Positions 42,486 through 56,660 of a stretch of 64,000 nt of DNA are shown piece after piece (the first letter of the stretch is position 1; each line of letters starts with the position of its first letter). The position numbers and the translations under genes were made by a program. The notes beneath the pieces were generated by a model, which had not been told where the DNA came from, searched no databases, and saw only the letters and a program-made list of their open reading frames with translations. Origin of the DNA: Carnegiea gigantea (lineage: Eukaryota > Streptophyta > Magnoliopsida > Caryophyllales > Cactaceae); NCBI GenBank assembly GCA_029747015.1, contig JAKOGI010001180.1, positions 120,001-184,000 on the forward strand. The letters run 5' to 3'.

Positions 42486-45400
42486 AAAAAAAATCAAAGA
42501 ATTTTCAAAGATGAACAACCCCCGGAAACGACAGCGGAAAACGATCCTCGTTATCATGTCTCCTTGTCTTTCTGTTCCTCTAGCTAGGCTAGAGCAATAT
42601 AGACGATTCTTTATTGAAAGAATTACATAAATATATTCGTTTTTCTTCGCGTATTAGGCGGTGTTTAGCTATGTATAGGACTTTTCTTGGGATGACTGAT
42701 TAACTGTAATGGGAATGAGTAGCCCCTTCTTACCCTAAACAAGCGAGCACAATAGAGCGACGAGTTGTCGTCTATCTTTGCTCGATCACTAAACCGTCAG
42801 TCTTAACTCCTTTTTTTCATTTTCAGTCATAAAATTTTTTTAAGTCCATCAATCTGTAGTGGAATAGTCTCACCAGCCCGTAGAATAGTCCAGGAGTGGG
42901 TGAGTAGAGTCTGTGCTTTCTTTGGTGGGCACCGGGCACACAGCAAGAAGTTGCTCCGTCAACACAGCTCTAGGCGCACGCAATCAGCTCAGGAAGAGAA
43001 GAGCAAAAAACTAACTCTAACTAGCGAAGCGAGGCGATCAGCTCAACTGAAAGAGAGGGGGCAACAAATTCTATTTCATTTCTTGCCGCGTGAAAACAAA
43101 TTGATCGGATTCGATCAGAAAGGAAGGGCATTAGAGGAAAGGCGATTGCTTGGTAATGGTTGGTAATCAAAAGATCTTTTCATTCGTTTTCGTGGATAAC
43201 ATTGATCTACAATCTTTTTGATGGTTAACCAATTAGGGCCTCTACCCGCTCAAGTGAGGCGAGAATCGCCCCCCGTCCACCTTGGCTAAATTCCGGTATT
43301 CCTTCCCTTCAACCTTGGCTTGATAGGCTCAGCACGGTACGGCTGTTCTTCAGGCCCGACTCGGCATGGTTCACCACGTTCCTCTGCTCTTTTGGCTTGT
43401 TATAGTTAAACTATGGTCTATGATTGCTCTCCTTAAGACCCGACCGGTAGGTTCGTTCGAGAGGCCCGGCACGTTTCCGCGTGGGGCGCTTCTGTAATAA
43501 ATAGCGTATGTATATTATAGATAGTTCTCTGTCGGGCGTCTTGGTATTGGATCCATTTCTCTGGACTTTGACAAATTCCAATGTAGTTTTCTTCGTGCCA
43601 GTTCGTTAGCCCAATGGCTCTATTCCAGCAAGGAAAGTCAATCCACTGAAATTCCGTCACACTAGATGTAACAATTGCTTTAGAGGGTGCCTCAACACGC
43701 CTTAGTGGACCCTTATAAGCCCGATGCTAAGAATGTTGAGGTAGTTCACAAACATCGCTAAAAGGGCCCTATCAGTAAAGTCTCACTCCTAGTTCCCTGC
43801 TTAGGGCACTAAGGTACTTCCCTATCTATAAGGGAAAGGAACAAGGCCCAAACTCCTCAACACTTTAGTTCTTTAGATCCCTTTCTTTACCCGGAACTCA
43901 GACTGACGGGCTTGCTCTCGCGCACCAACCCTTCTTCTTTAGGCCCTTTTATCCTTACCTTACTTCCTATTCTTAAGAGAATCGATCTATCCACTGCTTT
44001 AGTACACAGAGGCAAAGGTCCTTTCAAGTCCAAAGACGACTTCTGGATTACGCCTACCATCACGCCTCTCCTCTGATCCTGGACCACTCTTTCTTTCCAA
44101 CAAAGAGAAAGACGGTTAGGTTAGCTTTTCTTCTCTATTCTTGAAAATGCACAAAGCTTCATCCCGTCTTCACTGTCGTATAGGAGGAGAACGCTTTAAC
44201 GCTATAGAGCAGTTATATGACTTTCATAGCGTTTAGTAGTGCTTGAATGGGAAGACTCTTTTTAGTTGTATTATTTCTTCAGGGAGTGCTTTAAGAGAAA
44301 GCTACCCAAAGGGGAAGCAGTATACGCAAGGTCAAAGCCTTACATAGTTGTCTTTGTCTCCTTTTACCCCTCCCTCTTCTTCTTCCTCTGTAATAGCTTC
44401 CTCGCTAGCGAAGAGTCTTCCAAGCCCTGAGCGCGCTGATATAGCAAATAAATAGCATCACTTCTACCACTTGCATAGCATATCGGTAGTAGCTACAAGA
44501 CAAAAAACTAACTCCAGAACGCTGAAGAAGTGCTTTTTCAATGGTAGAGCTACAAGAAAGCATCTACTAAGCTAACCATCTAATCGTCGCAGTAGTATCT
44601 CAACTCAAGGAAGAGCTTTCCCGCAAGAGTATCGAGCATCTATCTACACAGTTAGCTGCCCCTACTTTTGGATATTGCCTTAGCTAGGTTGGCTCCTAGG
44701 CTAAAGCAAGCCAGGAAAGGTAATTGCTTACTTAAAGACCAGATTTATTAATAGCAGCTTACTCTAAAAGACCTCCGCCAAAACCATTTACTACGCAAAC
44801 AAGACCAGTAATGAAAAAATAGGGATTTGAAACGCATAAGCCACAAAAACAAACAAATTCCTCTTCCTTTGAATCATCATGTCCACTTCCTCTTCTCTTC
44901 TATAGTATAGAGATCCTTCAGTTTTTGGGCTTCTTGATAAGACATAAACATATCTATAAAATGAGTCCATAACTTGAACTGATATTATATCATTCTAAAT
45001 AATATATGAAAAGGGCCTTTCCTTTTTTCTATTTTCTATAGGAAATTTAGTGAACCAATGTCGTCCAACCCGACCTCAGACTCTTTCTTCCCGACCTAGA
45101 AGACTCTCTGGCCGCAGTTATTTAGGTGGTATCCCGAGATTGAAGAGATCGAATTCCTCCCGGGAACACACGAAACAAAGATATGAACTAGGTAAAGAAA
45201 AATGGAAAAGAGATGTTTCCAATTCATCAAAATCAGAAGCTTCATATACATCCATATGATCTACTAAAGTAGATCGATATTGCCCATATAATGAAAGCAG
45301 ATCTTGGTCCATGGAGTCCCAAGAAGGTAAGAACTCCAACCTGTCCGAAGTCTATGAATCTTCAAAACTACTAATTGAAAGAAAGGAAGACTCCAACTTC

Positions 45401-48400
45401 AATTAGAAAGCCGTGTCGTCCTTCTGTAAGGAGGAAGGACGGGAAAAGTCTTAGGTTAACGGCCCCGAAAGCCCCTTTCTTAGGGGCTTGATCTTAAGAC
45501 CAGAGGGTCTTTCTAGTCTGACGGCATCAGCCAATAGAATCAATCAATAGGAAGTAACTATCTACTGAAAGAAGCAACGTTTATTATTTAGATTATTATA
45601 TAATAAAGTAAGCTCCTTTTAGACTAATACCATAAGTCTAATTCGTTAATCATCGCTCTTGTGTTTAATCATCCTCGCTTTCACTTGAGTACAGTAGAAA
45701 TAGAGAGGTATGATAATTATGTTATGACTGTCAAGAGCTCAATCGATTCTCAAAGAACTGGGCTTTGCCAAACTCCCATGGACTAGCTTCAACGGAGAAG
45801 GGATCACATTTTTGATTTCGAACCTTCTATTGATAGATGGAATACCAAAGTCAAACACATCCCAGCGTACAGAGAAGCAAGGGTCAGTCTACCAGGATCG
45901 GCAAAGAAAGGAGAAAGCTTAGTGTCCCAACCAGTATCCTCAGCCTCATTATTAGAGAATCAAGGTTCAAGTCGGTCAATCATTTGTTGGTAACATCGCC
46001 TTCTTCAACTCCTCCAAATCGTAATCTTAAATAAATGAATCTCCGTTCAGTCAGATCCTTTCCCAGAGGCAGAGGGTTGACGTAGGAAAGGTTATAAGGT
46101 GTTTTTGGCCAACCAACGTACCGGAGCGGAGCCGGAGTACCGCTAACGCTTTGTTTTCTTCCAATCTTAGGTCTATGCTCAGACTTTGACGAACTTGTAC
46201 CAACAATTGTACCAGTGTTTGGGCGTATATCGATATTGGACCTTTAGAAGAACTGTCTTATTGATTATGTCTCCTGTAAAATGTGCTAAACGGAGGTCTA
46301 TTTATTGAGGAATGCTCGTTCTTAAAAACGTTTTTCCTGGTTCACTTGGAGTCAGTTTTCCTGCTTAGACATCGACCATACAGCATGTGACTTACCTCGT
46401 GGAAGTTGATTAAGAAGTTGGGATACAAATCTTTACTCTATCTGAGTGTGAGAACGTCATAAGAAGGAAGGTTTGAGTAAGAGCTCTATTCGGCAGTATC
46501 TTTGTATTAGTATGCCACACTGTCCTTCAAAATGAAGGTGGAAGCTATGAAAGCAATATGGAAAATGTCTCCTTTCGAAGCACAGACATTTTTCAACTTT
46601 GAGTGAAGTTGGTAAGCAAAAAAAAAAGGTTGCTGGATCGTATGTAGCCGGTCGGCGGAGGCTAGGAATTAATTAGGTCAGGGGGTTGTCTTGAACGTAC
46701 GTCACTATAGAGATAGATGAGACCGATAAAGGAAACCCTGCATGCGTAGGATGGAATCATCCGAAATACAGATCTTGCCCCCCAAACAAAAAGTTGACTC
46801 TCATGAGTCAAATCAAAGAGTTCTCAAAAGCAAAAACCATAGAGTCGAGATTCACCGATCTTAGCTGAGGATTCTGAAGTTCGATAGAAGGCTCGAAAAA
46901 AGAAAAATATTGATGTAGAAGTCAGATGATAAACTAGTATGGAACTGGTAGATAGCCTTTGAAGAGGAACTTTTCATAACCTTATTAATTATGATGATAG
47001 GTTTTCTCCATATCTAAAGTAAAGTACGGATTCGAATTCTCCAGCAAGGGCATATGACGGGGAGAGTTTGGATAGTGATTGTCGCTCCTCTTAACTCTTG
47101 CTTTACCTGAAATATCATCACAGTAGATATTGACTTTGGAAGAATAAATCGTAGAAAGACTTAAAGAAAAATCTTATCCAACGAAAGTTGAGCTAACTAG
47201 TAGTGACTAGGACCCGTCAAGCGAACAAGCCCAGTTGAACAAAGAAGCAGGCAGAAACTAAAACCAAGAAGCTATTATTCTCTGTTACCTGCCGTCAAGG
47301 AGAACCGCATTCAGGTATAACCAATCGGGATTGAATGTTCCAAATGCATCCAGCAGGAATGGGATTGATGCCAAAACACTGTAAGGGAGGGTTGTTCTTT
47401 TAAATCATAGTATGGTATCGGGGGGTTTGGATTCATAGATCCACAGATAGGACTGATCCCCAATCCCAGAAGGTAATGCAATTCTGGTCGTAGATAAGGT
47501 TTGCTTTCGAAGTTATGAGCTATATGGACTGAAAGTGGAAGCCCTTAGGCGATTTACTAATCCGTAAAGCTAGGATAAGAGAATTCCAGGCCTATATTGC
47601 ATTGCTAGTCCAATCACATTACCTATTTCTAACTCGGCTCTTCTTTGTTTTCCGATAGGGCGTGTATGGCGATTAACGAGAGCATGGGATTGGGATAAGA
47701 TCGGGCGCCTATCCGCTTCTATGAATGAGACAATTAGCAAATTGCATTACCATTACCTAGCCAGAAAATGCTAAAGAATAGAATAATACTAGCTTGACGG
47801 AGAAGGGAGAGATCCACAACAGCCTGTGTAAGAAAGCGGGCATAAGACCCCATAGAATGTCAGTTTCCAACTGATCGTCATATTCCACCGAGTGGAATTA
47901 GTTCAAATGGCCTATTCGATTTCAGATTCATAAGCACTTAATGATGATGAGTAGGTCGGCGCCAACTTGAGAGCTCTGTTCATTCTCGGATGCAACACTA
48001 TGTTCTTAATGTTTGCCCCTTCTACCGGTCTGCTCAACTGAAATTTTCCGGTGCGCTGGCGGAACGATAGTGGAATGTACACGGCAGTACGAAAACTAAA
48101 GTGAGCGAGTGAGAGTTCAAGTTCAGAGAGAAGTGAAATCAAATGCAGCTACTCTTTTTCCCGGCTTGGTAGCTTCACTGAAGGATCGGAAAGGTCGACC
48201 GTTTGTTATAGTAGAGGAGCGCAGCGTTAAGGCCATAGCGAAAGGACGGACTAGCCTATACTATAGGAAAGCGGGGACAAAAGCCTGAGTTCAATCAGTA
48301 CCGTCGCTGTTCAGAAAGGTCCGACGAAAGAAGCTTTTTTTGATTGTCTTAGTTAGGTTCGTGGACGAGTTTGGAATGTGGAAAGAAAGGGAATTCTTTG

Positions 48401-51129
48401 AAATTCATTAGCGAAAACAGCCTTTCCTTAGCCTTCGATACGGTCTTGTCTGATAGGAGTGGGGAAGCACTGCTAACAAGCACGAAACCGGGGCAGGCCA
48501 ACTAGCAGCCATTAGATCTCCCAGTCGATTCTTTCTTAGTCGGAACATTCGATTGAGACGAGCTGTATCTTAGAAACGCCATTTCTCGTTTAGGGCTATT
48601 CCTAGGCTAGGCCAGGAGCCGACTAATCGAGGATGAGATCTAGAAGCTGGTCTTCTTGATAACATTTTTCACCGTGACCTTTATTCCATGAAGAAAGCAA
48701 TCCTGAACCTAAGGAGCTACCAACAGACGAACCGGTAATGTCAAGAACTCTGATTTGATTGAACTATGTGCTTAACACATGAAATTCTATTCAAGGTTAT
48801 TGGAAGATAGGAAGTTGTCAAAGCAGCTTTCTCGGACTTTCTTCAATCAGTATCTGTTTGAGATGACAGCACTCGCAGGACAAGCAGAAGGAGTAGCTCC
48901 ATTTCAAAGTGAGGAACGAAGCTGCTTTACCGAGTATGCCACTCGACTCTCGGGACAGGCTCTCAGAGCGGAGCTGCAAAGCTCAGATTTCGTCTCTCAG
49001 TTCCGAGCCGTCTTAGTTATAGTCCTGTCCTAGCCTAGGAGATGAAGAGTTAGAATCGGAAAAAGAGCGTCAGAAGACTGCACATCACTGAAGATATTGT
49101 CAGATCTTTCCGGTCGATTGAAGCCAAGAAATGGTATCAGGGGGCAGGGCAAGATGGAGAGGAGCGTGCAATGTATTGACCTGAAGAAAAAATGCTTAGC
49201 ACCAGTCGACTCCGGGAGATGAGCTAGCCCCTGAAGGGAAGATACGCATGACGCTATAGACTGGCATTCCATTCAAGCTCAAATCCTATTCTCTGGTACG
49301 ACGCTTAGTTATTCGCGATCCCATTCTTTTCGATCCTATCTCTAATGGAGTCAAAAAGGATAAAGAAGAGAATCTCTTTGTTTCCCACGAGCGTAAAGGT
49401 AAGCAAAAGAAGAATAAAGGAGACTTTATGAGCATAAGACTACAAACCAAACTTTCAGCTAAGTGTGGCATGTGCGGAAGCGTGGCTAGTCTAAAGAGAA
49501 ATGCCTACTTACTGTATTAGTAGTATTAGTCAAGATTGGCTAGGTGAGCACCTTAGTAAACAGGATCGATTGATCCAGTGGGCTTCAGTTTCCGTTGAAA
49601 GGGCTTAGACCTTTTTTAGATTCTCCGTGAATCCAGGCAATAGCCCCAGTTGGAATGCCAAGGAGGGAGATGGGGAATGGAGGAGGAGTCATCGTAGCTT
49701 AGAACATCTAACTCCAGTATTAACAGACTGGATTTTTAGTTTCATCTGAGCCTTTTAAAGAGGAGTTTCACCCGAAAGCATGATTTACAGAACAGCTATC
49801 CAGTAGTTGAAGCGAAGGCATGTTGAATCTTTTTACAAAGAAAAGTCCTAGTCGACCTCTTGACTTTCCTTAACAAGGTTCAAAGAATTTCCATCAAGAT
49901 GTTATACGCTTTATTTTGTCGTTCATAGGAGGCAGAAGGGGGAGTACTCTCTGGGCTTGGATACGGTTAGGTTCGGTAAGAAATGCTTTCAGCAAATAGA
50001 AGATTTGAATGCCCCGAAAAAAAACGGGTTCCATCTGCATAGTAGATTAGATCCTATCCATACAAGGTCGCGCAAGTCTTCTTCCATGATTTGATTCACT
50101 AAATCTATAACGCTTCCCCTACTTGTCAGAGGGAATATTCCACTGACCATGTCACAGCTGAATTCACTCTTCCGGCTTCTGCCCTTGAAGCAATCCCGAT
50201 ATTTTAGAATATGACGTTTTAGTGCTTTTTCGCCGACTACTGGATACTGGCATTATCTGCGTTGGTTCAGTGCGTCAAAAGAGGGATCGGACATGAAGGC
50301 TATCTCAGAGTATGAGAATAGCTCTGCCTATTCATTTCCCCTTTGATAAAAGTGATGAAGGTTTGCCTCTTATCTTCTTTCTTTGTGGACTGACACTAAA
50401 ACTTAAGGATGAACAGCCAATCGTTTCACTTTATATTAAGAGAAGAGGGCTCCAGCCAATAGAAAGACTAGCCCTGAAATTGAAATCTCTTTCTGTCAGG
50501 TCTGGTTAAGTAGAGAATGAATCTTGAATCCATTACGAGTTTACTACTTGACTACGTACGGCTTCTTAACAAGATTGGAATTATGACTTCCATTCTTTTT
50601 CTTCGTAAGCAAGTCTTTTTTTGGACCTGGGACCTGGATCCGATCCCTATCCAGCTAAGCAACTACGCTCGTAGCTCGCATTACCGCTACGGGACTTAAT
50701 TATGCTATACGCTCCTTTTGACTGACGCATTCCCTTTTGCTCTACTTAGATTCCTACGCTGATACTCTTCTTCTTATATTCTAACTAAAGATTTTTTCTC
50801 CCTTTCTCTTTATCTCGGCACCCCACCCATGCTGACTCAGGTAATCCCAAAGAGTTTCTAAGTCATCTCCATACCATAAAAAGTCGAAAGAGTAGCAATA
50901 GCAGTAGCTGGTTTTATCTAAGGAGATAAAAGAAAAGAATAGAGAGATCACCGTGGACCTGACAACTGCGCTCATAGTCCCTGCTATAGGAGGAACTTTA
51001 TCCCGGGGTCTTTATAATCATCAGCTAGGTTTTAGAACCAGTAACCGAACTAGGTATGGAGCGTAGAACAAGGCTGTTTAAGTTCGATTCCTTTGTATAG
51101 GACTGTTAGAGAATAAGCTTTGAAGCCAG
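42486..51129. other. Gene-free accessory stretch
   Basis: About 8.6 kb with no standard gene, tRNA or rRNA found. An overlapping pair of frames at 45050-45339 (69 codons plus, 73 codons minus) has protein-like composition on the minus strand (SLYGQYRSTLVDHMDVYEAS) but I cannot identify it. One copy of a long direct repeat lies at 48263-48319. Other frames (48779-49033, 50312-50509) have no motif. Confidence 0.5.
48263..48319 (+). repeat. Direct repeat IV, copy 1 (about 57 bp)
   Basis: ATAGGAAAGCGGGGACAAAAGC and the following bases through CAGTACCGTCGCTG to CAGAAAGG match 62559-62615 with only a few differences (one C, one C/T, one missing T). The two copies are 14 kb apart in the same orientation. 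Confidence 0.75.
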
Positions 51130-51455
51130 GAATGCAGTAATAGCGGGGAAAACTGACCACGAATAGGCCAGAGGAAGAGCCAGATGCTATAGGTAAATAT
51201 GAATAAACTACGGATGATGAAAAAATGGAGAGATGGAAATTCTTGAGTCATTCTTGTGCACAAAAATGCTTCAAGAGAAGCCCAAAGATTCAATACGATG
51301 AGACCCAATCCGTCTAATGGTACGTGTAGCCAGAGAACCACCAATTCCACTACCAAAAGAGCTGACAAGTCATGAAGCATACGTAAATCCCTAGCAAAAA
51401 TAAAAAACTTCCTTTTTCTTAGACCTTGGCAGTTCCAAGTAATGATATTAATCAT
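51130..51455 (-). pseudogene. LINE endonuclease (APE-type) N-terminal fragment
   Basis: From the minus-strand ATG at 51453-51455 the frame reads MINIITWNCQGLRKRKFF, the typical start of ORF2 in plant L1-type LINEs, where the Asn of WNCQG is part of the endonuclease active site. After about 30 residues the homology shifts to another frame, which reads GSLATRTIRRIGSHRIESLG and then a W/I-rich stretch corresponding to the F-S-G-G-I-W part. The remainder of ORF2 is absent. Together with the fragments at 39.2 and 42.3 kb this shows at least one nuclear LINE reached this mitochondrial genome. Confidence 0.8.
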
Positions 51456-54400
51456 AAGGGAAATATAGGATAGTAAGTATGGAACACACGACCTTAAAAA
51501 AGCTAATGAGCTCAAGAGTTATGGGCAAGCTCCATGTCTAAATCTCCCACTGGAGTCTCCTGCAAAAAATCCACATAAAGTCAGGCATAGAAGCATCTGT
51601 TCTGTCATCTGGCGCTTTTCCTTTTTGGCCCTGCACTTGGTTTGAATGAGGATAAAGCATAGGAGTAGACTCGGTATGAAAAACGGATACTGTATGTTGG
51701 GGATATTGCGGGTGAAGATGAATTAGGAATGGTGAAGGCTCTGTACTCCCATCAAGTCCCACAGGCTGTGTAGTACTTTTAGTAGCATGTTCAGCTACCC
51801 GATAAAGAGGAGACCTACGAGCGAGGTAAATCCATTCTATGGACGTTTACGTGCGATATATCGATCGACCTAGAGAGAAAAAATCGAAAGAACGGCTTAA
51901 AACGATGATTTCAGGGCATGACGAACATTTATCTATTGTAAGATAGAGATCTCTCCCGCTGGTATTTTACCTTTTCTATTTCATAGGATTCCTTTCCGTC
52001 ATACAAAAGGAGTTCTTATCGTTGGGCCCGGCTACTATGAAAAGTGACCGGGGCTTGCCGTGCTCGCGGAAAAAAGTGGTAGGCTTACCTGACCTAACTT
52101 TTAGTCGTTAACGGCCAAGCAAGTCAAAATTAGATTAACCCATGCTGGGACGCTTACCGATTTCACTTTGACGAATTTAGAAAAAGAGTGACGAACTAGG
52201 ATTAAGGTTTTTTCCTCACTCGGAGCCGTACGGACATCCTGACCCCTTTCCTTCTTTATTTTTTCTTTCTATTTTGAAGAGCTCTTGTCCGTCATCGAGG
52301 TATTCCTTTAGTCTTCCCATTCCTCCCGACCCGGCTGTCTTCGTTGAGGTAGTGTCCTCGTCACCCGAAGGATCACCCTCCAAGCAGCTAGCAGGCTCAG
52401 TAGAATATGGAAATGTGAATGTGGTAAGTCAATACTAAATATCTTTATTGGGGTGCTCCCGTGCGGTACTGCTCGATCGATTTAGTTATGAGCAAGAAAA
52501 AAAGTCCACATAAGAATCGGAAATATGGCGAGAAGCGCTGGGATGCGAGGCTAAAAAGAGGAAGATATTGAGATAGCTCAACTATCAATACAGGTTTCAA
52601 TCGATTAGGTAAGTTTAGGGTGTTAGGAAGGGTCTTCCATTTCATCTCTGTATGCGTCGCATATAAAGGAACCTGTGAAACGCCCTCTTAACTGAAAAAA
52701 ATTCTCTATCACAGGAGCCACAACCTACTCTGTAGAAAGACCGTCCCAAGAAGACGAAGAAGGCATTAGACAGACGCCTCACTGGCAAGATCCATTTCCA
52801 CTTTGATGGAAGCATACTGGGAATTAACGCAGTAGTGGTTTACGCGTGATCAATGGCCTTAACAAGCCCAACGTCCAATGAACTTTGAGGTATAGACAAA
52901 TTAATTGAACGTCTAGCCCTGTGTCCACAGGCAGTCTTGGAGTCATTCTTACTTCGACGATATGATATTAGCTGTAATCAGCCAAATGGAAAATCTCTTT
53001 CAAAGCGAAGACAAGGACTAGTAGCCGGATTACTTACGAATACCAGCATCGTCTGTGAAAAGCATTAGCATTCTATTACTCTTATGTACCCTTGTCGCGA
53101 AGGGCTCACTGGTTGGGGTAGCCCCACTCTTGATACTCAATATAAGTCCCTACACCCTCCGAGCCTTCGATTGTCCCTGACTCGTGATTCGCTAATTCTT
53201 TTCTTCCGCCGGACCGAGCTTCGACCGAGATTTTCAGTGATGAATCTGCGTATAGCCATTCTCAAGCAAGCCTTCTCTTTCTAATTGAGATACTTCCGGT
53301 GCTTGATTATACACATGACGTTCTCCTTTCGAATGCTCTAAACATCATCAAATCCGGAAACAACAAGGTGAGATGAAATAGGAGTTCACATCGGCCGTGT
53401 GAGTAGACCTGAAGTACTATTTATCTAAACACGACACGATTAAATAAAGCAATCGAAAGAGAGGAGAATCACTCTATGGGAGTCAAGCTAGGTCTAGCCT
53501 CCTACTAAAATAAAAACGCCGATAGAACAGCTCGAAACTGGTGCTTCTTTCTTTCCCGATAACTGGGAGTTTAGGGTTGGTTTGGCTCCTTTTATTCTCA
53601 GTACTACTTCAGTAAAAGAAGAGGCAAGAAGCCTATCTCTTGCCGGCTCAAAAGATATCTCCCATTTATTCAAGGAATTACTCTATCTTTTTTTCTTTTT
53701 CCTCAACTACTCCGAAACTGAAAAGACGGAATTGCCTTATATTCACCTTCTTAAGTACTAGTACAGATACTAAGTCCAATTAGAGTGGAAATCATTCAAT
53801 CCGGGGAAGAAGGAATCCATTTTTCCTTGGGTAAGGATAAGGAAAAGCACTTGGTCTTTCTCCAGTTCTCATCTGAAAGATATGCTCCTGAAGCTTCAGG
53901 GACATAGAAGAATGAGTCTGCGTGCGCGTGCCAAAGATCAATTTTTCGAGTAACTGTAGGAAGGGTAGGACAAAGTGCTTCGAGCAGGAAGCATACAAAG
54001 CAATCCAAGTGTAAGAAAGTATTAAGACCAAAAGAGACTTTTTACGCTTCGCTTCTTCTGAACTAGCGCTTTGAGGAAGCATCGCGGACTTTATAATGCG
54101 ACTGACCATGCTACAGGCGATGTGACAAACAGATAAGGAGTGGACCTAAAAACTACAGACTGCAAAGGTCAACCCTATCTGTAGGTCAAGCTTAACCTCT
54201 GTCTTTTTTCACTAAGCCCCAAGCAAGGCTAACGAAGGAAGTAACATTAGGTAGGGCAATCACTCCTGACTCGAGGGTGAGAATTGGAATCGATTGAAAA
54301 CGGGATCAATCAACATAAAGGAAAATCCCCTCTTCCCATGCAGTTAGCTTGACTCCTGCTTCCACTTCGCTTTAAAGGATTGTTTTGGATATCTAAGCCA

Positions 54401-55432
54401 TATTCAAAAGGGAGATAAGTGGATTGAGCGTACTTTAATGCAAATAAAGAACTAGAAAAAGTGAGTTTTCTTTGCTTGGTACGTTAATAGTTGACTAAAA
54501 GGATTACTACCTCTTCTCTGTCCTTAGGTTGTACTAAGAGGGATATGTGGTACCCTTCCTCTATGCTTATTCGATAGCAGCGGATTCGAATTCGTATATG
54601 CAGCTAAACTTCCTCATATGATTCAACCTGTGTATGTGGAATACTTTTTTCCGGGCATTCCTCTCGATATGGTTTTGCGGAATAGCCAACCTTAAGAAAG
54701 AAAGTGTCACATGCTTCGTCTCAGCTTCTGCAGAAATGTTGACTACTTAGGTAGATACGGGTATACATCTATGAAGATTTTACTTGCTGAGGCAGATACA
54801 TCTCTTCCGATTCTGTTCTATGCCCGCCCCGGTCCCCGGGGTCTAGTTCTGCTTTCGAAGTACCCGCTATTGGCTTAGCTCCGCCAAACCGGGGAAAGAA
54901 ATTCGTGCAGCAGGGTCTAAAAGTCTCGCTGTGGGAGCTTCTTTCGCAATTGCAAAACTCGTGTTCTCGCAGTCTTTTTGGGCCAAGGCAGCTCAGTTTC
55001 AACCGTTCTAGCTAATCAAACGATCCAATCACTCGGGAATTCCTACTCCTTCTGTGTAGCTTTCAAATCTTATGCAATTGTTGAGAGTTGACATTTGCTT
55101 TTTTAGTTACCGCACGCGTGGGCGGAATAACCACCAGAGGTCCTTTCCAGTCCTCTCGTAACATGTAGAATGGGGCTCTATCTTGACTCTCGTCCACTCC
55201 ATCAAAGTGCTTATTCATTTAGACACCACTTGTGTGGAGCCTCAAAGAGGGCTAAGCGGATTCTCTGTCGTAACCGGGGACTCCTCTGAGTCCCATCCAA
55301 GCTGATCCAAAGGGTAGTTAACATTTCATATCCAAAAACGCCTCCTGCCAAATGCAAGAAATTGAGGACTAGGGCTTAGGGCTTCGAGTGAGCCTCGGGT
55401 AGGCAACTTCAATAGGTCGAGGGGAGAAAGAA

Positions 55433-55462
55433 GAATTGCAAAAGCCATTGCCGCTGACTAAG
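55433..55462 (+). repeat. Direct repeat II, copy 2 (30 bp)
   Basis: Identical to 4717-4746. Direct recombination between the two copies would split off a 50.7-kb subgenome carrying every functional gene of this window. Confidence 0.8.
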
Positions 55463-56620
55463 AGCGATAGGGCGAATGGTTTTCCAACCGGATCCCTCGC
55501 TTTGTAGAGCTAATGGAAAGCTTCTTAGGAATGATAGCAGCCTGGAAAGGGCAGACGTAATGGACTCATTTTTATACTAAAATCTTCCAACTCGGCTTAC
55601 TAAACGGATTGGAATCCTACCGAACAGAAGGAAGGAATCGAAGACTAGGATAGGATGAAGGGCAAGGCATTAGGCGCTGACAGACAGGCTGATGTGCTTT
55701 TACTCGAAGGATGATATTCTTTCATTCAAAGTAGAAGGCTCGAAAGGGGAATTCCGAACTTTTAGGATCTCTATTGAATGAATGAACGTATCTGGTTTAA
55801 AGTCAAGGTCCCTTCGGGAAGAGATGAAGAAAGGTTGCCTACCCTTGCCCGCCGACCGAGCCCATGGCTCAGCATCATCAAAACGGTCTGCTTCTTGATC
55901 TGAGTGAAAAGAGGAGTGGGGTTGCGAGATGCGTTGCCGAAGCGCTGAAGGGGTGGAATGAGAGTACCTTTGGTAATGTTTACCAAAAAGTATGAAAGCG
56001 AAAAGCGGCCATTCCCGGTTGGTTACGTAGTCTTGGGCACCGGAGTTTTTCTAAATTGATAACCGTCGGAGTGAAAGAAAGAGAGTGAGCGCCCCCTGAC
56101 GGGTGAGGAGGAATTGAATCCGCAATGAACTTTGATGCTGTCAGACAACTGCTTTCACGCCGGGGGCCGTAGATGACTGTCTCTACAGTCCTGCATGAGC
56201 CGAAACCGATCTGACGCATTCTGTAAGAACCGATTGCAGGGGGCATAGCCCAAGAGAAAGAGATGAGTAAGAGCAGGTACTAAAATCTGAATCAATCTTT
56301 CCCCAGAGCTTTTTCTCTTGGGATGAAGTGAGAAAGGTGCGCAGCAGGTTCCGAAGTTGAAAAGGCTTTTCAAACCCCTCTCTTGCTTTGGCGACAAACC
56401 CCCATCTCTTTTTGGCGGGGGGCAGTTAGGCATTGGTCCACTAAACCCTGAAAAGCTTTCCCAAAACCCGCCCATACGGCACCGCGCCTACCCGGGCACA
56501 ACCACTCTTTCTATTCCCAAAACCCGCCCAAACTCCCAGGTAGTTAACTCCCAGCTCTGAAAGAGCCTGGCATATCACATCTTCGCACCTCGGCTATCTT
56601 GTTAGTATTCCTAGCTGCTT

Positions 56621-56660
56621 TCCGCTCCTCTCCTTATCAGTCGAGCTGCTACGCTCCTAT
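56621..56660 (+). repeat. CTCCTCTCC-CAGTCGAGCTGCT repeat, copy 1
   Basis: Short copy of a repeat made of the units CGCTCCTCTCCTTATCAG and TCGAGCTGCTACGCTCC. Related, longer arrays lie at 57861-57930 and 63293-63424. Confidence 0.7.

Noticed and set aside
54570..54600. GGATTCGAATTC, similar to a reversed tRNA T arm
   Set aside because: No partner stems on either side; same for 47030-47045.
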